Source of the DNA: JAAYJK01 sp964501655
GTDB taxonomy: Bacteria; Bacillota; Syntrophomonadia; Syntrophomonadales; Syntrophomonadaceae
Direction of reading: 5' to 3'
NCBI GenBank assembly: GCA_964501655.1
Contig: CAZCTN010000002.1
Coordinates: forward strand, 62,001 to 126,000
DNA: 64,000 bases
The translations under genes were made by a program, and so were the position numbers. Below the pieces are notes generated by a model, which saw only the letters and a list, made by a program, of their open reading frames with translations, made no database searches and had not been told where the DNA came from. Below, piece after piece: positions 57,402-64,000 of this stretch; within the stretch, counting starts at the first letter, position 1, and each line of letters begins with the position of its first letter.

Positions 57402-58565
57402 CTATAATTGTTCATATATTAGTGTTTCAAACTGTGAGAATAAATCCATGACCTGCTCATCGGCGAAGGGGAAGACTTGAGTCAGCAAGATGCCTGCTAC
57501 TTCCTTGACCGGATCGATCCAGAAGAACGAGTTGGCCAGCCCTACCCAGGACATGCTTCCCGCGCTCCTTCCAGTGGGAGCATCCTCAGTAATGAGCATG
57601 AATCCCAATCCCCACTTCTTTATTATGCCGGGAAAGAATTCGGCGTCCTGGCTAATGCTGGGCATGGTAGTTTTTAATGGGAGAACATTGACATCACCAA
57701 TTTGATTGCGGCCCATTTCCTTGATAGTCTCCGGCTGCAAAATACGAACTTCATTATATGTACCGCCGTTTAAAATTATCATAAGAAATTTCAGATAATC
57801 ACCGGCGGTAGAATAGAGTCCGCCACCGCCCATGAAAAACTCCGGCTCATGGGGCATCAGAAAACCTGTCCGGGTGAGAGATCCACTAGCTTCCCGTTGA
57901 TGGATCATGGCTAGGCGGGAGTACATTTCTGCTGATAAAGTAAATGCCGTATCGTTCATGTCCAGCAATGGGAACAGTTGGTCTTTAAAATAATCACTGA
58001 GCGATTGGCCGCTCACAGCTTCGATGGCTTTGCCCACCCAATCCACACTGGTGCCATATTCCCATCTTTGGCCCGGTTCATGAACCAATGGGGTTCTTAG
58101 CGAAATGTTCATACAAGCAATTACTGATGGCATTTGGTTCTGTGACATGTAATTCAATATGTCTTGGTTAAAAAACTCATAGGCAAAACCAGCCGTATGG
58201 GTAAGAAGATGTCGCAGGGTAACTGCTGTCCCGGGTTTCCTCCATTGGGGCTGGCCATCTGCATTGAATCCTTCCAGGATATCCACCGAGCCCAATTCCG
58301 GCAACAGGCTATATATGGGCTCATCCAGGTGTAATAGGCCTTTCTCAACCAACTGCATCGCGGCTGTTGTTGTGATCGCCTTTGACATTGAAGCAATCCA
58401 AAACACCGAGTCCATAGTCATTGGCAAATCCTTATCCATATCCCGGCATCCAAATGCACCTTGATATATAATCCCTTTCCGGTTTGCTGCCAGTCCTACC
58501 GCACCTGGTACTGTACCCTCTGATACAGCCCTCTGCAGCAAGGTATCAATCTTTTTAGTGCCCAA
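57402..58565 (-). CDS. Serine beta-lactamase-like esterase (class C / family VIII)
   Basis: A 387-aa protein of the beta-lactamase/transpeptidase fold. ASMSKAITTTAAMQLVEKG carries the S-x-x-K motif (about residue 59-62), WEYGTSVDWVGKAIEAVSG the Y-x-(S/N)-like motif, and the closing region GLANSFFWIDPVKEV replaces the K-T-G box. No signal peptide, so a cytoplasmic esterase (EstB-like) is more likely than a true beta-lactamase. TTG at 58565 follows AAAAGGGGGACTTGTA. Confidence 0.88.
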   Translation of the reverse strand: MGTKKIDTLLQRAVSEGTVPGAVGLAANRKGIIYQGAFGCRDMDKDLPMTMDSVFWIASMSKAITTTAAMQLVEKGLLHLDEPIYSLLPELGSVDILEGFNADGQPQWRKPGTAVTLRHLLTHTAGFAYEFFNQDILNYMSQNQMPSVIACMNISLRTPLVHEPGQRWEYGTSVDWVGKAIEAVSGQSLSDYFKDQLFPLLDMNDTAFTLSAEMYSRLAMIHQREASGSLTRTGFLMPHEPEFFMGGGGLYSTAGDYLKFLMIILNGGTYNEVRILQPETIKEMGRNQIGDVNVLPLKTTMPSISQDAEFFPGIIKKWGLGFMLITEDAPTGRSAGSMSWVGLANSFFWIDPVKEVAGILLTQVFPFADEQVMDLFSQFETLIYEQL

Positions 58566-58965
58566 TACAAGTCCCCCTTTTCCGTAATTAATTATTTACG
58601 ACAGTAGTTCTGTGTATAAAAAACTGGATATAAATATAAACATTGGGCATTTAGGAATATTATACCATTTATTGTCGGCCATTGATATTAGAAAAGGATT
58701 TTAACTTTCGTTGTGTTCCTGATCCGAACATAACTGTAAGCTAAATCTTATGTAAAGAATCATCTTACCTGTTAGATTAGAAATGATTTTACTTACTTAT
58801 ACGTATAACAATAACACGCTCCCCGATAAGCAACTAAGCGACAGGGGGCCTCACCTTACTAAGACAAGATACCCCATTAAATCACCAACTATATAATAAC
58901 CACTATTTAAGCCCCATTATTTACCTGAGAAAAAGGATATAATAATTTTCAGGGGAGTGATCACC
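58566..58965 (+). other. Intergenic region with promoter of the Bce-like module
   Basis: 400 bp without a gene. TATAAT at 58938-58943 lies 22 bp before the ATG's ribosome site; the -35 region (around TTATTT/TTTACC at 58918-58924) is weak, consistent with regulator-dependent transcription. Palindromic or repeated operator sequences were not clear to me. A possible C/G-rich hairpin lies at 58820-58860. Confidence 0.4.
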
Positions 58966-59640
58966 ATGTACAAAATCTTAATCGTGGAAGATGACCATAC
59001 CATATCTTCCATAATGCAGGATCGGCTGAATAAATGGGGTTATGAAACTCTTGCTGTCCGTGAGTTTAATGATGTGTTGTCAATCTACATTACCTTTCAG
59101 CCTCATCTGGTATTGATGGATATTAACCTGCCATTTTTCGATGGCTTTTATTGGTGTGCAAAAATTCGAGAAATAGGAAAAATTCCCATCGTATTCATCT
59201 CTTCCAGGGATACTGATGGAGACAAGATACGAGCCATAAGCCAGGGTGGTGATGATTACCTAGAAAAGCCCTTTTCCCTGGATCTCCTTATCGCCAAGGT
59301 ACAGGCGGTGTTGCGCAGAGCGTATTCCTACAGTGATCAGACTCTAAACGTTATCGGACATAAGGATATGCTATTGAATTTGGAAAATTCACGGGTCTTA
59401 TATCAAGATAAGTCGGTTTCTCTGACTCAAAACGAATGCAAGATACTGGCCTTGCTCATAAGAAATGGGGGCAAAACTGTCACTCGCACCCGTATGATCA
59501 AGGTATTATGGGACGATGAGAGTTTTGTGGATGACAATACTCTCACTGTCAATGTCAATCGCCTGCGCAAAAAATTAAACAGCATCGGATTTGATGATTA
59601 TATCGAAACCCTTAAAGGTGAAGGGTATAGATTGATATGA
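58966..59640 (+). CDS. OmpR-family response regulator of a Bce-type system
   Basis: A 224-aa regulator. The receiver domain (residues 1-115) has the acidic pair in ILIVEDDH, the phosphoacceptor D in LVLMDINLPFFDG and the conserved lysine in LEKPF. A winged-helix DNA-binding domain follows (SLTQNECKILALLIRNGGKT, ETLKGEGYRLI). ATG 58966 follows GGGGAGTGATCACC. ATGA overlap with the kinase gene. The order regulator-kinase-ABC-permease is the Bce antimicrobial peptide detoxification arrangement. Confidence 0.93.
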   Translation: MYKILIVEDDHTISSIMQDRLNKWGYETLAVREFNDVLSIYITFQPHLVLMDINLPFFDGFYWCAKIREIGKIPIVFISSRDTDGDKIRAISQGGDDYLEKPFSLDLLIAKVQAVLRRAYSYSDQTLNVIGHKDMLLNLENSRVLYQDKSVSLTQNECKILALLIRNGGKTVTRTRMIKVLWDDESFVDDNTLTVNVNRLRKKLNSIGFDDYIETLKGEGYRLI

Positions 59641-60668
59641 ATATAAAAGCTTATCTAAAGGAAAAATGGCTTACCTATATTTTCGCTGCGGCGGGTTTCG
59701 GTTTTGCCGCTGCTGTCTATAAATTAGATACTGATCTCAACCTCACGGCCTCCAATGCTGCCTATATAATAAGCGGACTGGGTCTGCTGTTTATAGTTTT
59801 TGTGGTGATTGATTATACTGTTATGAACTGGCGCCTGGAAAAATTTAAGAGTTTCTGTGATCTCAATGCTCCCCCGGATATCATGGATGAGTTCTTTTAC
59901 CCATTGGATAGAGAATATGCCAAATTTGTCCATACCAAATCTCAGGAATTTGAGAAACACAAAGCAGAGATGCATACCAGATCATCGGAGGATCTGGATT
60001 TTGTGACTAAGTGGGCCCATGATATCAAGGTGCCCATTTCTGCATTACGATTGATTTTGGAAAGCTATGAAAGCCATTTGCCCCAGGAATTTTATCAGAA
60101 GATGGATACAGAGATCTCAAAAATCCAGCAGGGTACTCAAACCATATTATATAACATCAAGTCCAATACTTTTTATCATGATTACAGTATATCCAGGGTG
60201 AGGACGAAGAAATTGATTGCCGATGTACTAAAAGAATATTCCAATTTTTTCAGCTACAAGAAGATCAATATATTGATTACAGGTGAAGATCATCTGGTTT
60301 TAACCGATGAAAAATGGAGCTCCTATATCATCTCCCAGATAATATCCAATGCGGTCAAGTATACTCCGGATAATGGAGATATAACGATTGTTACCCGCAG
60401 GGACCACAGGAAAACTACCATATCCATAAGAAACAGCGGAATGGGGATAAGCCAGAGAGATATAGGACAGGTATTTGCGGAAGGATATACTTCATCCCTT
60501 GACCGAAGCGGCATGAAGGCCACCGGGTATGGTATGTATCTGGCCAAGAAACTCAGTGATAAGCTGGGCCATGAGCTGCTGGTGGTATCTGAACCCGGAC
60601 AGTATGCTCAGTTTGACATAAGCTTCTTTAATGATAATGATACTGCAGCTTACAAAAATGTAAGATGA
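59637..60668 (+). CDS. Intramembrane-sensing histidine kinase (BceS-like)
   Basis: A 343-aa kinase. Two N-terminal membrane helices (about 12-30 and 40-62) enclose only about ten external residues, the hallmark of intramembrane-sensing kinases that depend on a Bce-type transporter for signal. The H box is VTKWAHDIKVPISALRLILE, the N box ISQIISNAVKYTPDNG, and the G boxes include GMGISQRDIGQVFAEGYT and GYGMYLAKKL. Confidence 0.93.
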   Translation: MNIKAYLKEKWLTYIFAAAGFGFAAAVYKLDTDLNLTASNAAYIISGLGLLFIVFVVIDYTVMNWRLEKFKSFCDLNAPPDIMDEFFYPLDREYAKFVHTKSQEFEKHKAEMHTRSSEDLDFVTKWAHDIKVPISALRLILESYESHLPQEFYQKMDTEISKIQQGTQTILYNIKSNTFYHDYSISRVRTKKLIADVLKEYSNFFSYKKINILITGEDHLVLTDEKWSSYIISQIISNAVKYTPDNGDITIVTRRDHRKTTISIRNSGMGISQRDIGQVFAEGYTSSLDRSGMKATGYGMYLAKKLSDKLGHELLVVSEPGQYAQFDISFFNDNDTAAYKNVR

Positions 60669-60769
60669 AATGCGGGTATTGTAAGGTGATTCGATTTTTC
60701 CATTTGTTTATCGGAGATATTATATAGTCGTGAGAATCAATAATTAATGTCAGGAAAGGATAGAAGCAA

Positions 60770-61528
60770 ATGGAAATATTAAAGACCCAAAACATATCCA
60801 AAATATACGGATCACGAAAAGGCAGCAAGCAGTACACGGCCATAAAAAACATCAGTTTTACTGTGAATGAAGGCGAATTTATCGGAGTAATGGGTGCTTC
60901 CGGTTCCGGGAAAACAACCTTGCTGAACATTCTGGGCAGTATTGACCGTGCTACCACCGGCAGATTGTTCATAGCCGGCCAGGATATCAGCAGTCTTAAG
61001 CAGAAGCAGCTGGCCAGGCATCGGATGGAGAATATCGGTTTCATATTTCAGGATTATAATCTGCTGGAGACTATGACTATAAAAGAGAATATTATTTTGC
61101 CCCTGGCCTTGTCCGGCTGCCGGGCTGAGATCATGGAACAGGAAGCTGCCCGGTTAGCTGATGACCTGGGTATCGCCAGCATACTCGACAAATACTCCTA
61201 TGAAGTATCCGGGGGGGAACAGCAGCGTGCTGCTGCCTGCCGGGCGCTGATAAGCAATCCCAAAATAATACTGGCTGATGAACCCACCGGAAATCTGGAT
61301 TCCAAGTCCGGCCGGGATTTACTCCAGCTCCTTGCTTTTATCAACCAGGAGCACCGGGCTACCATAATCATGGTCACCCACGATGCATTTGCCGCCAGTT
61401 ATTGCCGGAGGATTCTGTTCATAAGGGATGGTGAGATTTATAACCAGCTCCATGCCGGTGAAAGCAAGAAAGAATTTTTCGACTCCATAATAGACGTTAT
61501 GAGCGTGCTCGGGGGTGAAGAAAAATGA
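60770..61528 (+). CDS. ABC transporter ATP-binding protein (BceA-like)
   Basis: A 252-aa ATPase: GVMGASGSGKTTLLNILGSI (Walker A about residue 46), FIFQDYNLLETMTIKENIIL (Q loop), YEVSGGEQQRAAACRALISN (signature), ILADEPTGNLDSKSG (Walker B), VTHDAFAASYCRRILFIRDG (H loop). ATG at 60770 follows AGGAAAGGATAGAAGCAA. Partner of the permease that follows with 4-bp overlap. Confidence 0.95.
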   Translation: MEILKTQNISKIYGSRKGSKQYTAIKNISFTVNEGEFIGVMGASGSGKTTLLNILGSIDRATTGRLFIAGQDISSLKQKQLARHRMENIGFIFQDYNLLETMTIKENIILPLALSGCRAEIMEQEAARLADDLGIASILDKYSYEVSGGEQQRAAACRALISNPKIILADEPTGNLDSKSGRDLLQLLAFINQEHRATIIMVTHDAFAASYCRRILFIRDGEIYNQLHAGESKKEFFDSIIDVMSVLGGEEK

Positions 61529-63492
61529 AGCTGTCCACACTAGCCTGGCGAAATATAAAGAGGAATTTTGATAAGTACAAGATGTATTTCTTCTCACTCA
61601 GCTTCAGTGTATTTACCGCCTATTCATTCCTGGCTCTCATGCATAATGAATATGTCCAAATGGCATTTACCTATGATGCTCGATATCAATCACTGTTAAC
61701 CGGATTTGGCATTGTAATAATGGTGTTCGTCATGTTTTTTTTGCTGAGTTCAAACAGCAGCTTCATCCGGGCCAGGAAAAAGGAGATCTCCACCTACGCA
61801 TTATTCGGGATGAGCAACGCCAAAATCGGTCAACTGCTGTTCATGGAAACCATGCTGGTAGGTCTTGCGGCACTTGTCATCGGTATAAGCGCCGGGGTCT
61901 TTTTTTCCAAACTCACAGCTATGATCCTGCTGGATATGACTCTGGCGTCCTTTACCGGTGAACTGGCCTTCACTATTGATCCCAGATCCATCTATATCAC
62001 CGCGGGATTGTTTATAGTGGTGTTTGCTGTTATGGGTTTATCCGGATTAAGAGTTATCAGCAAATTTGAACTGGCAGATCTGTTCAAGGCCGAGAAGATA
62101 GCCGAAGGCAGGTCGAAGGGTTCTTTAATTGTTCTGCTCATATCCCTGGTATTGGTCGGTGCCGGTTATTATTTGGCCTCCACCCCTGAGCCGGCAGTTG
62201 TTGTTCCAGCCTCCATCCCGGTCCTGGTACTGGTAATACTAGGAACCTATCTGTTCTTCTGGCAAGGTCTGGCGGTGATATTAAATGTGATCAAGAAGAG
62301 TAAAGGACGTTATTACCAGGCCGCAAATCTCATATCTGTCTCTGCTTTTTCCCACCGAATGGGGACCATAGGATCGGTGATGGCAACTATAGCCATACTC
62401 TCCGCAGTAGCTACAACAGGCATCGCCACGGGATACACCTTGTACAGCAGTGCCGAGACTAATACCTATGAAAATATAGGCTACGATTTATATTTCTATG
62501 GCGGGCAGGATGAACTCTCAGATGATATAAAGAAGGCTTTTGACACCCACAACACTCGGGTCATTCAAGAGTATACCACCCCCTTGTATATCTGCCAGCC
62601 CCGGATGGATACCTTTATAGTAAAAGGGGCCTATCGCTTATCAGGTGAGAACGACTATTTCCGGGTTTACTCCCAATCCGTCTACAACAAACTGGCCACC
62701 ATATCCAAAACCAGGCATCAAGCAATTGCGGTCAACCCGGGAGAGGCATTATATATTTATCCCTATATGACCGATGATATAGCCAAAGAAATAGATGGGC
62801 AGGTACTCGCCTTTTCCCATGGCAATATAAGTGTAACTTCCATACTACGGGCCAATTTCGTCAGCTTCGGCGCCCTCCACACTATCGTCATCAATGACCG
62901 TGATTTCGAAGCCCTGATAAACACCGGAGATATTAAGGGCCGGGATGAAGACGGGATACCTAATGATAAAGTAAGCGTGTTCATATATGATGATCCTCTG
63001 GGCTCTGCAGAACTGGACCGTGATTTACAGGGTATTCTTGCCGGCAGAACCGGTAATTTCAGAACGGCATACACCCTTTACGAGGAAAGCCTGCAGGTAT
63101 TTGGACTGCTGTGTTTTATCGGATTCTTTATGAGTGCGGTATTCATATTGATGACTGCCAGCCTGTTATATTTCAAGCAGGTTATGGCCGCTGAAGAGGA
63201 ACGACATCAATACCAGATCCTTAGAAAAATAGGTATGGACGATTCATTGGAGAAAAGAGTAGTGAGCAGCAGACTGCTGCCTGTCTTTCTTATCCCCTTG
63301 GCGGTAGGTATCATTCATTCCATATTTGCTATGAAGGCAGCGGATACGGTAATGTTTCACAACATGATACCGGTTGGCAACTCCTATATTACGGTACTCG
63401 CTTATTCAGCGGTGATGTACGGATTATATGCTCTGGTATACGGTGGGTTTTATCTAATTACCAGGGAACAGTATTCCCGCATAGTGAAATAG
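61525..63492 (+). CDS. FtsX-type ABC permease (BceB-like)
   Basis: A 655-aa permease with ten predicted membrane helices: four to six in the N-terminal half with the FtsX domain, a large extracytoplasmic domain of about 200 residues (about 310-520) and helices near the C-terminus (LLCFIGFFMSAVFILMTASL). This arrangement is specific to BceB-type transporters, which bind bacitracin- or lantibiotic-like peptides bound to lipid II cycle intermediates. Which peptide is unknown. Confidence 0.93.
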   Translation: MKLSTLAWRNIKRNFDKYKMYFFSLSFSVFTAYSFLALMHNEYVQMAFTYDARYQSLLTGFGIVIMVFVMFFLLSSNSSFIRARKKEISTYALFGMSNAKIGQLLFMETMLVGLAALVIGISAGVFFSKLTAMILLDMTLASFTGELAFTIDPRSIYITAGLFIVVFAVMGLSGLRVISKFELADLFKAEKIAEGRSKGSLIVLLISLVLVGAGYYLASTPEPAVVVPASIPVLVLVILGTYLFFWQGLAVILNVIKKSKGRYYQAANLISVSAFSHRMGTIGSVMATIAILSAVATTGIATGYTLYSSAETNTYENIGYDLYFYGGQDELSDDIKKAFDTHNTRVIQEYTTPLYICQPRMDTFIVKGAYRLSGENDYFRVYSQSVYNKLATISKTRHQAIAVNPGEALYIYPYMTDDIAKEIDGQVLAFSHGNISVTSILRANFVSFGALHTIVINDRDFEALINTGDIKGRDEDGIPNDKVSVFIYDDPLGSAELDRDLQGILAGRTGNFRTAYTLYEESLQVFGLLCFIGFFMSAVFILMTASLLYFKQVMAAEEERHQYQILRKIGMDDSLEKRVVSSRLLPVFLIPLAVGIIHSIFAMKAADTVMFHNMIPVGNSYITVLAYSAVMYGLYALVYGGFYLITREQYSRIVK

Positions 63493-63674
63493 CAGAGACT
63501 GTTGCTTTTTACTAGTTTGGTGCCGCTAGCTCTTTCTCCATAGGCAGCAGGACAATTCCTAAACCGCTTTACTGGATATTAATATGATGATACTGTAAAT
63601 AAAGCAAGTCCATTCCCAGCCAACTATTAAATATTCGAGGTGCCCATAACGTCTTCATGAAAGGAAGGATTAAT

Positions 63675-64000
63675 ATGAGTAAAGCAGTTCTGTTCACCGG
63701 TTCAGCGGTAGCAATCATTACGCCCTTTAAAAATGAGGCTATAGATTACGATAAACTGGCGGAACTAATTGAATTCCAAATCAATAATGGCAGTGATGCT
63801 ATTGTCATTTGCGGAACTACCGGTGAAGTGAGTACTCTGCCGGACGAGGAACATGTAGCTGCGGTAAAATTCACGGTTGAGCAGGTAGGCCAGAGAGTCC
63901 CGGTTATTGCTGGAGCGGGAAGCAACCATACCCATCACGGGATCAAATTATCCCAGGCCGTGGAAGCAGCCGGGGCTGATGGTATTCTATCGGTCAGCCC
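63675..64000 (+). CDS. dapA: 4-hydroxy-tetrahydrodipicolinate synthase, 5' part
   Basis: ATG at 63675 (AGGAAGGATTAAT upstream) opens a frame that runs to the window's right edge (about 108 residues). FTGSAVAIITPFKNEAIDYD, ELIEFQINNGSDAIVICGTT and GEVSTLPDEEHVAAVKFTVE match DapA; the motif is GTTGEVSTL where GTTGESATL is usual. PVIAGAGSNHTHHGIKLSQA and GADGILSVSP follow. It condenses pyruvate with aspartate semialdehyde in lysine/diaminopimelate synthesis. The catalytic lysine is outside the window. Confidence 0.93.
   Translation, partial: MSKAVLFTGSAVAIITPFKNEAIDYDKLAELIEFQINNGSDAIVICGTTGEVSTLPDEEHVAAVKFTVEQVGQRVPVIAGAGSNHTHHGIKLSQAVEAAGADGILSVS

Noticed and set aside
57265..57480. 71-codon ORF after the tmRNA fragment
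   Set aside because: It spans two hairpins including a terminator and overlaps the 3' end of the esterase gene.
57402..58565. True beta-lactamase resistance gene
   Set aside because: No signal peptide and no clear KTG box; the family VIII esterase assignment fits better.

Overview
The window reads as Bacillota, class Clostridia. Nearly every gene has a strong AGGAGG-type ribosome site, TTG and GTG starts are common, and the families present (HK97-type siphophage modules of clostridial type, large serine recombinases, a BceRS-BceAB module, RHS/YD-repeat wall proteins) are typical of that class. The genus cannot be fixed from sequence alone; a Syntrophomonadaceae or Peptococcaceae relative is a guess.

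Layout. (1) 1-5.15 kb: a conflict/defence locus on the minus strand: an ABC-three-component (ABC-3C) operon of effector, middle component and Rad50-like ATPase, followed by a small Xre regulator and a UvrD-type helicase that runs off the left edge. A 46-aa basic protein is encoded divergently. (2) about 5.2-46.6 kb: a nearly complete prophage on the plus strand. It holds part of a replication module (antirepressor, VapE primase-helicase, VRR-NUC nuclease, SNF2 helicase, ArpU-like regulator), HNH and small terminase, a MetK plus two DNA-methyltransferase cassette, large terminase, a HigBA-like toxin-antitoxin pair with its own promoter, portal, protease and capsid, tail genes including a G/GT frameshift pair, holin and amidase, then the rest of the replication module (DUF2800, DUF2815, family A polymerase), and finally a zinc-finger/HTH protein, a SHOCT-like peptide and three tandem large serine recombinases. 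If the prophage is circularised, the two replication blocks become one. (3) 46.6-48.7 kb: small accessory genes (zinc ribbon, membrane protein, HTH protein) and relic sequence. (4) 48.7-57.2 kb: two large secreted repeat proteins on the minus strand, one of them an RHS protein with a variable C-terminal tip followed directly by a small membrane protein that is a likely immunity gene. A 3' fragment of a tmRNA-like gene sits at 57.16-57.19 kb and suggests an island boundary. (5) 57.4-64 kb: chromosomal-type genes: a serine beta-lactamase-like esterase, a Bce-type two-component system with its ABC transporter, and the start of dapA.

The most interesting signals are two repeated leader elements in the prophage (one places a perfect Shine-Dalgarno inside a 9-bp stem), the three-recombinase end, the SAM synthetase/methyltransferase cassette with a repeat-filled C5 methyltransferase, a textbook A AAA AAC slippery site joining two tail chaperone frames, the ABC-3C locus with a recognisable promoter and direct-repeat operators, the RHS toxin/immunity tip, and diverged direct repeats that bracket the RHS segment.
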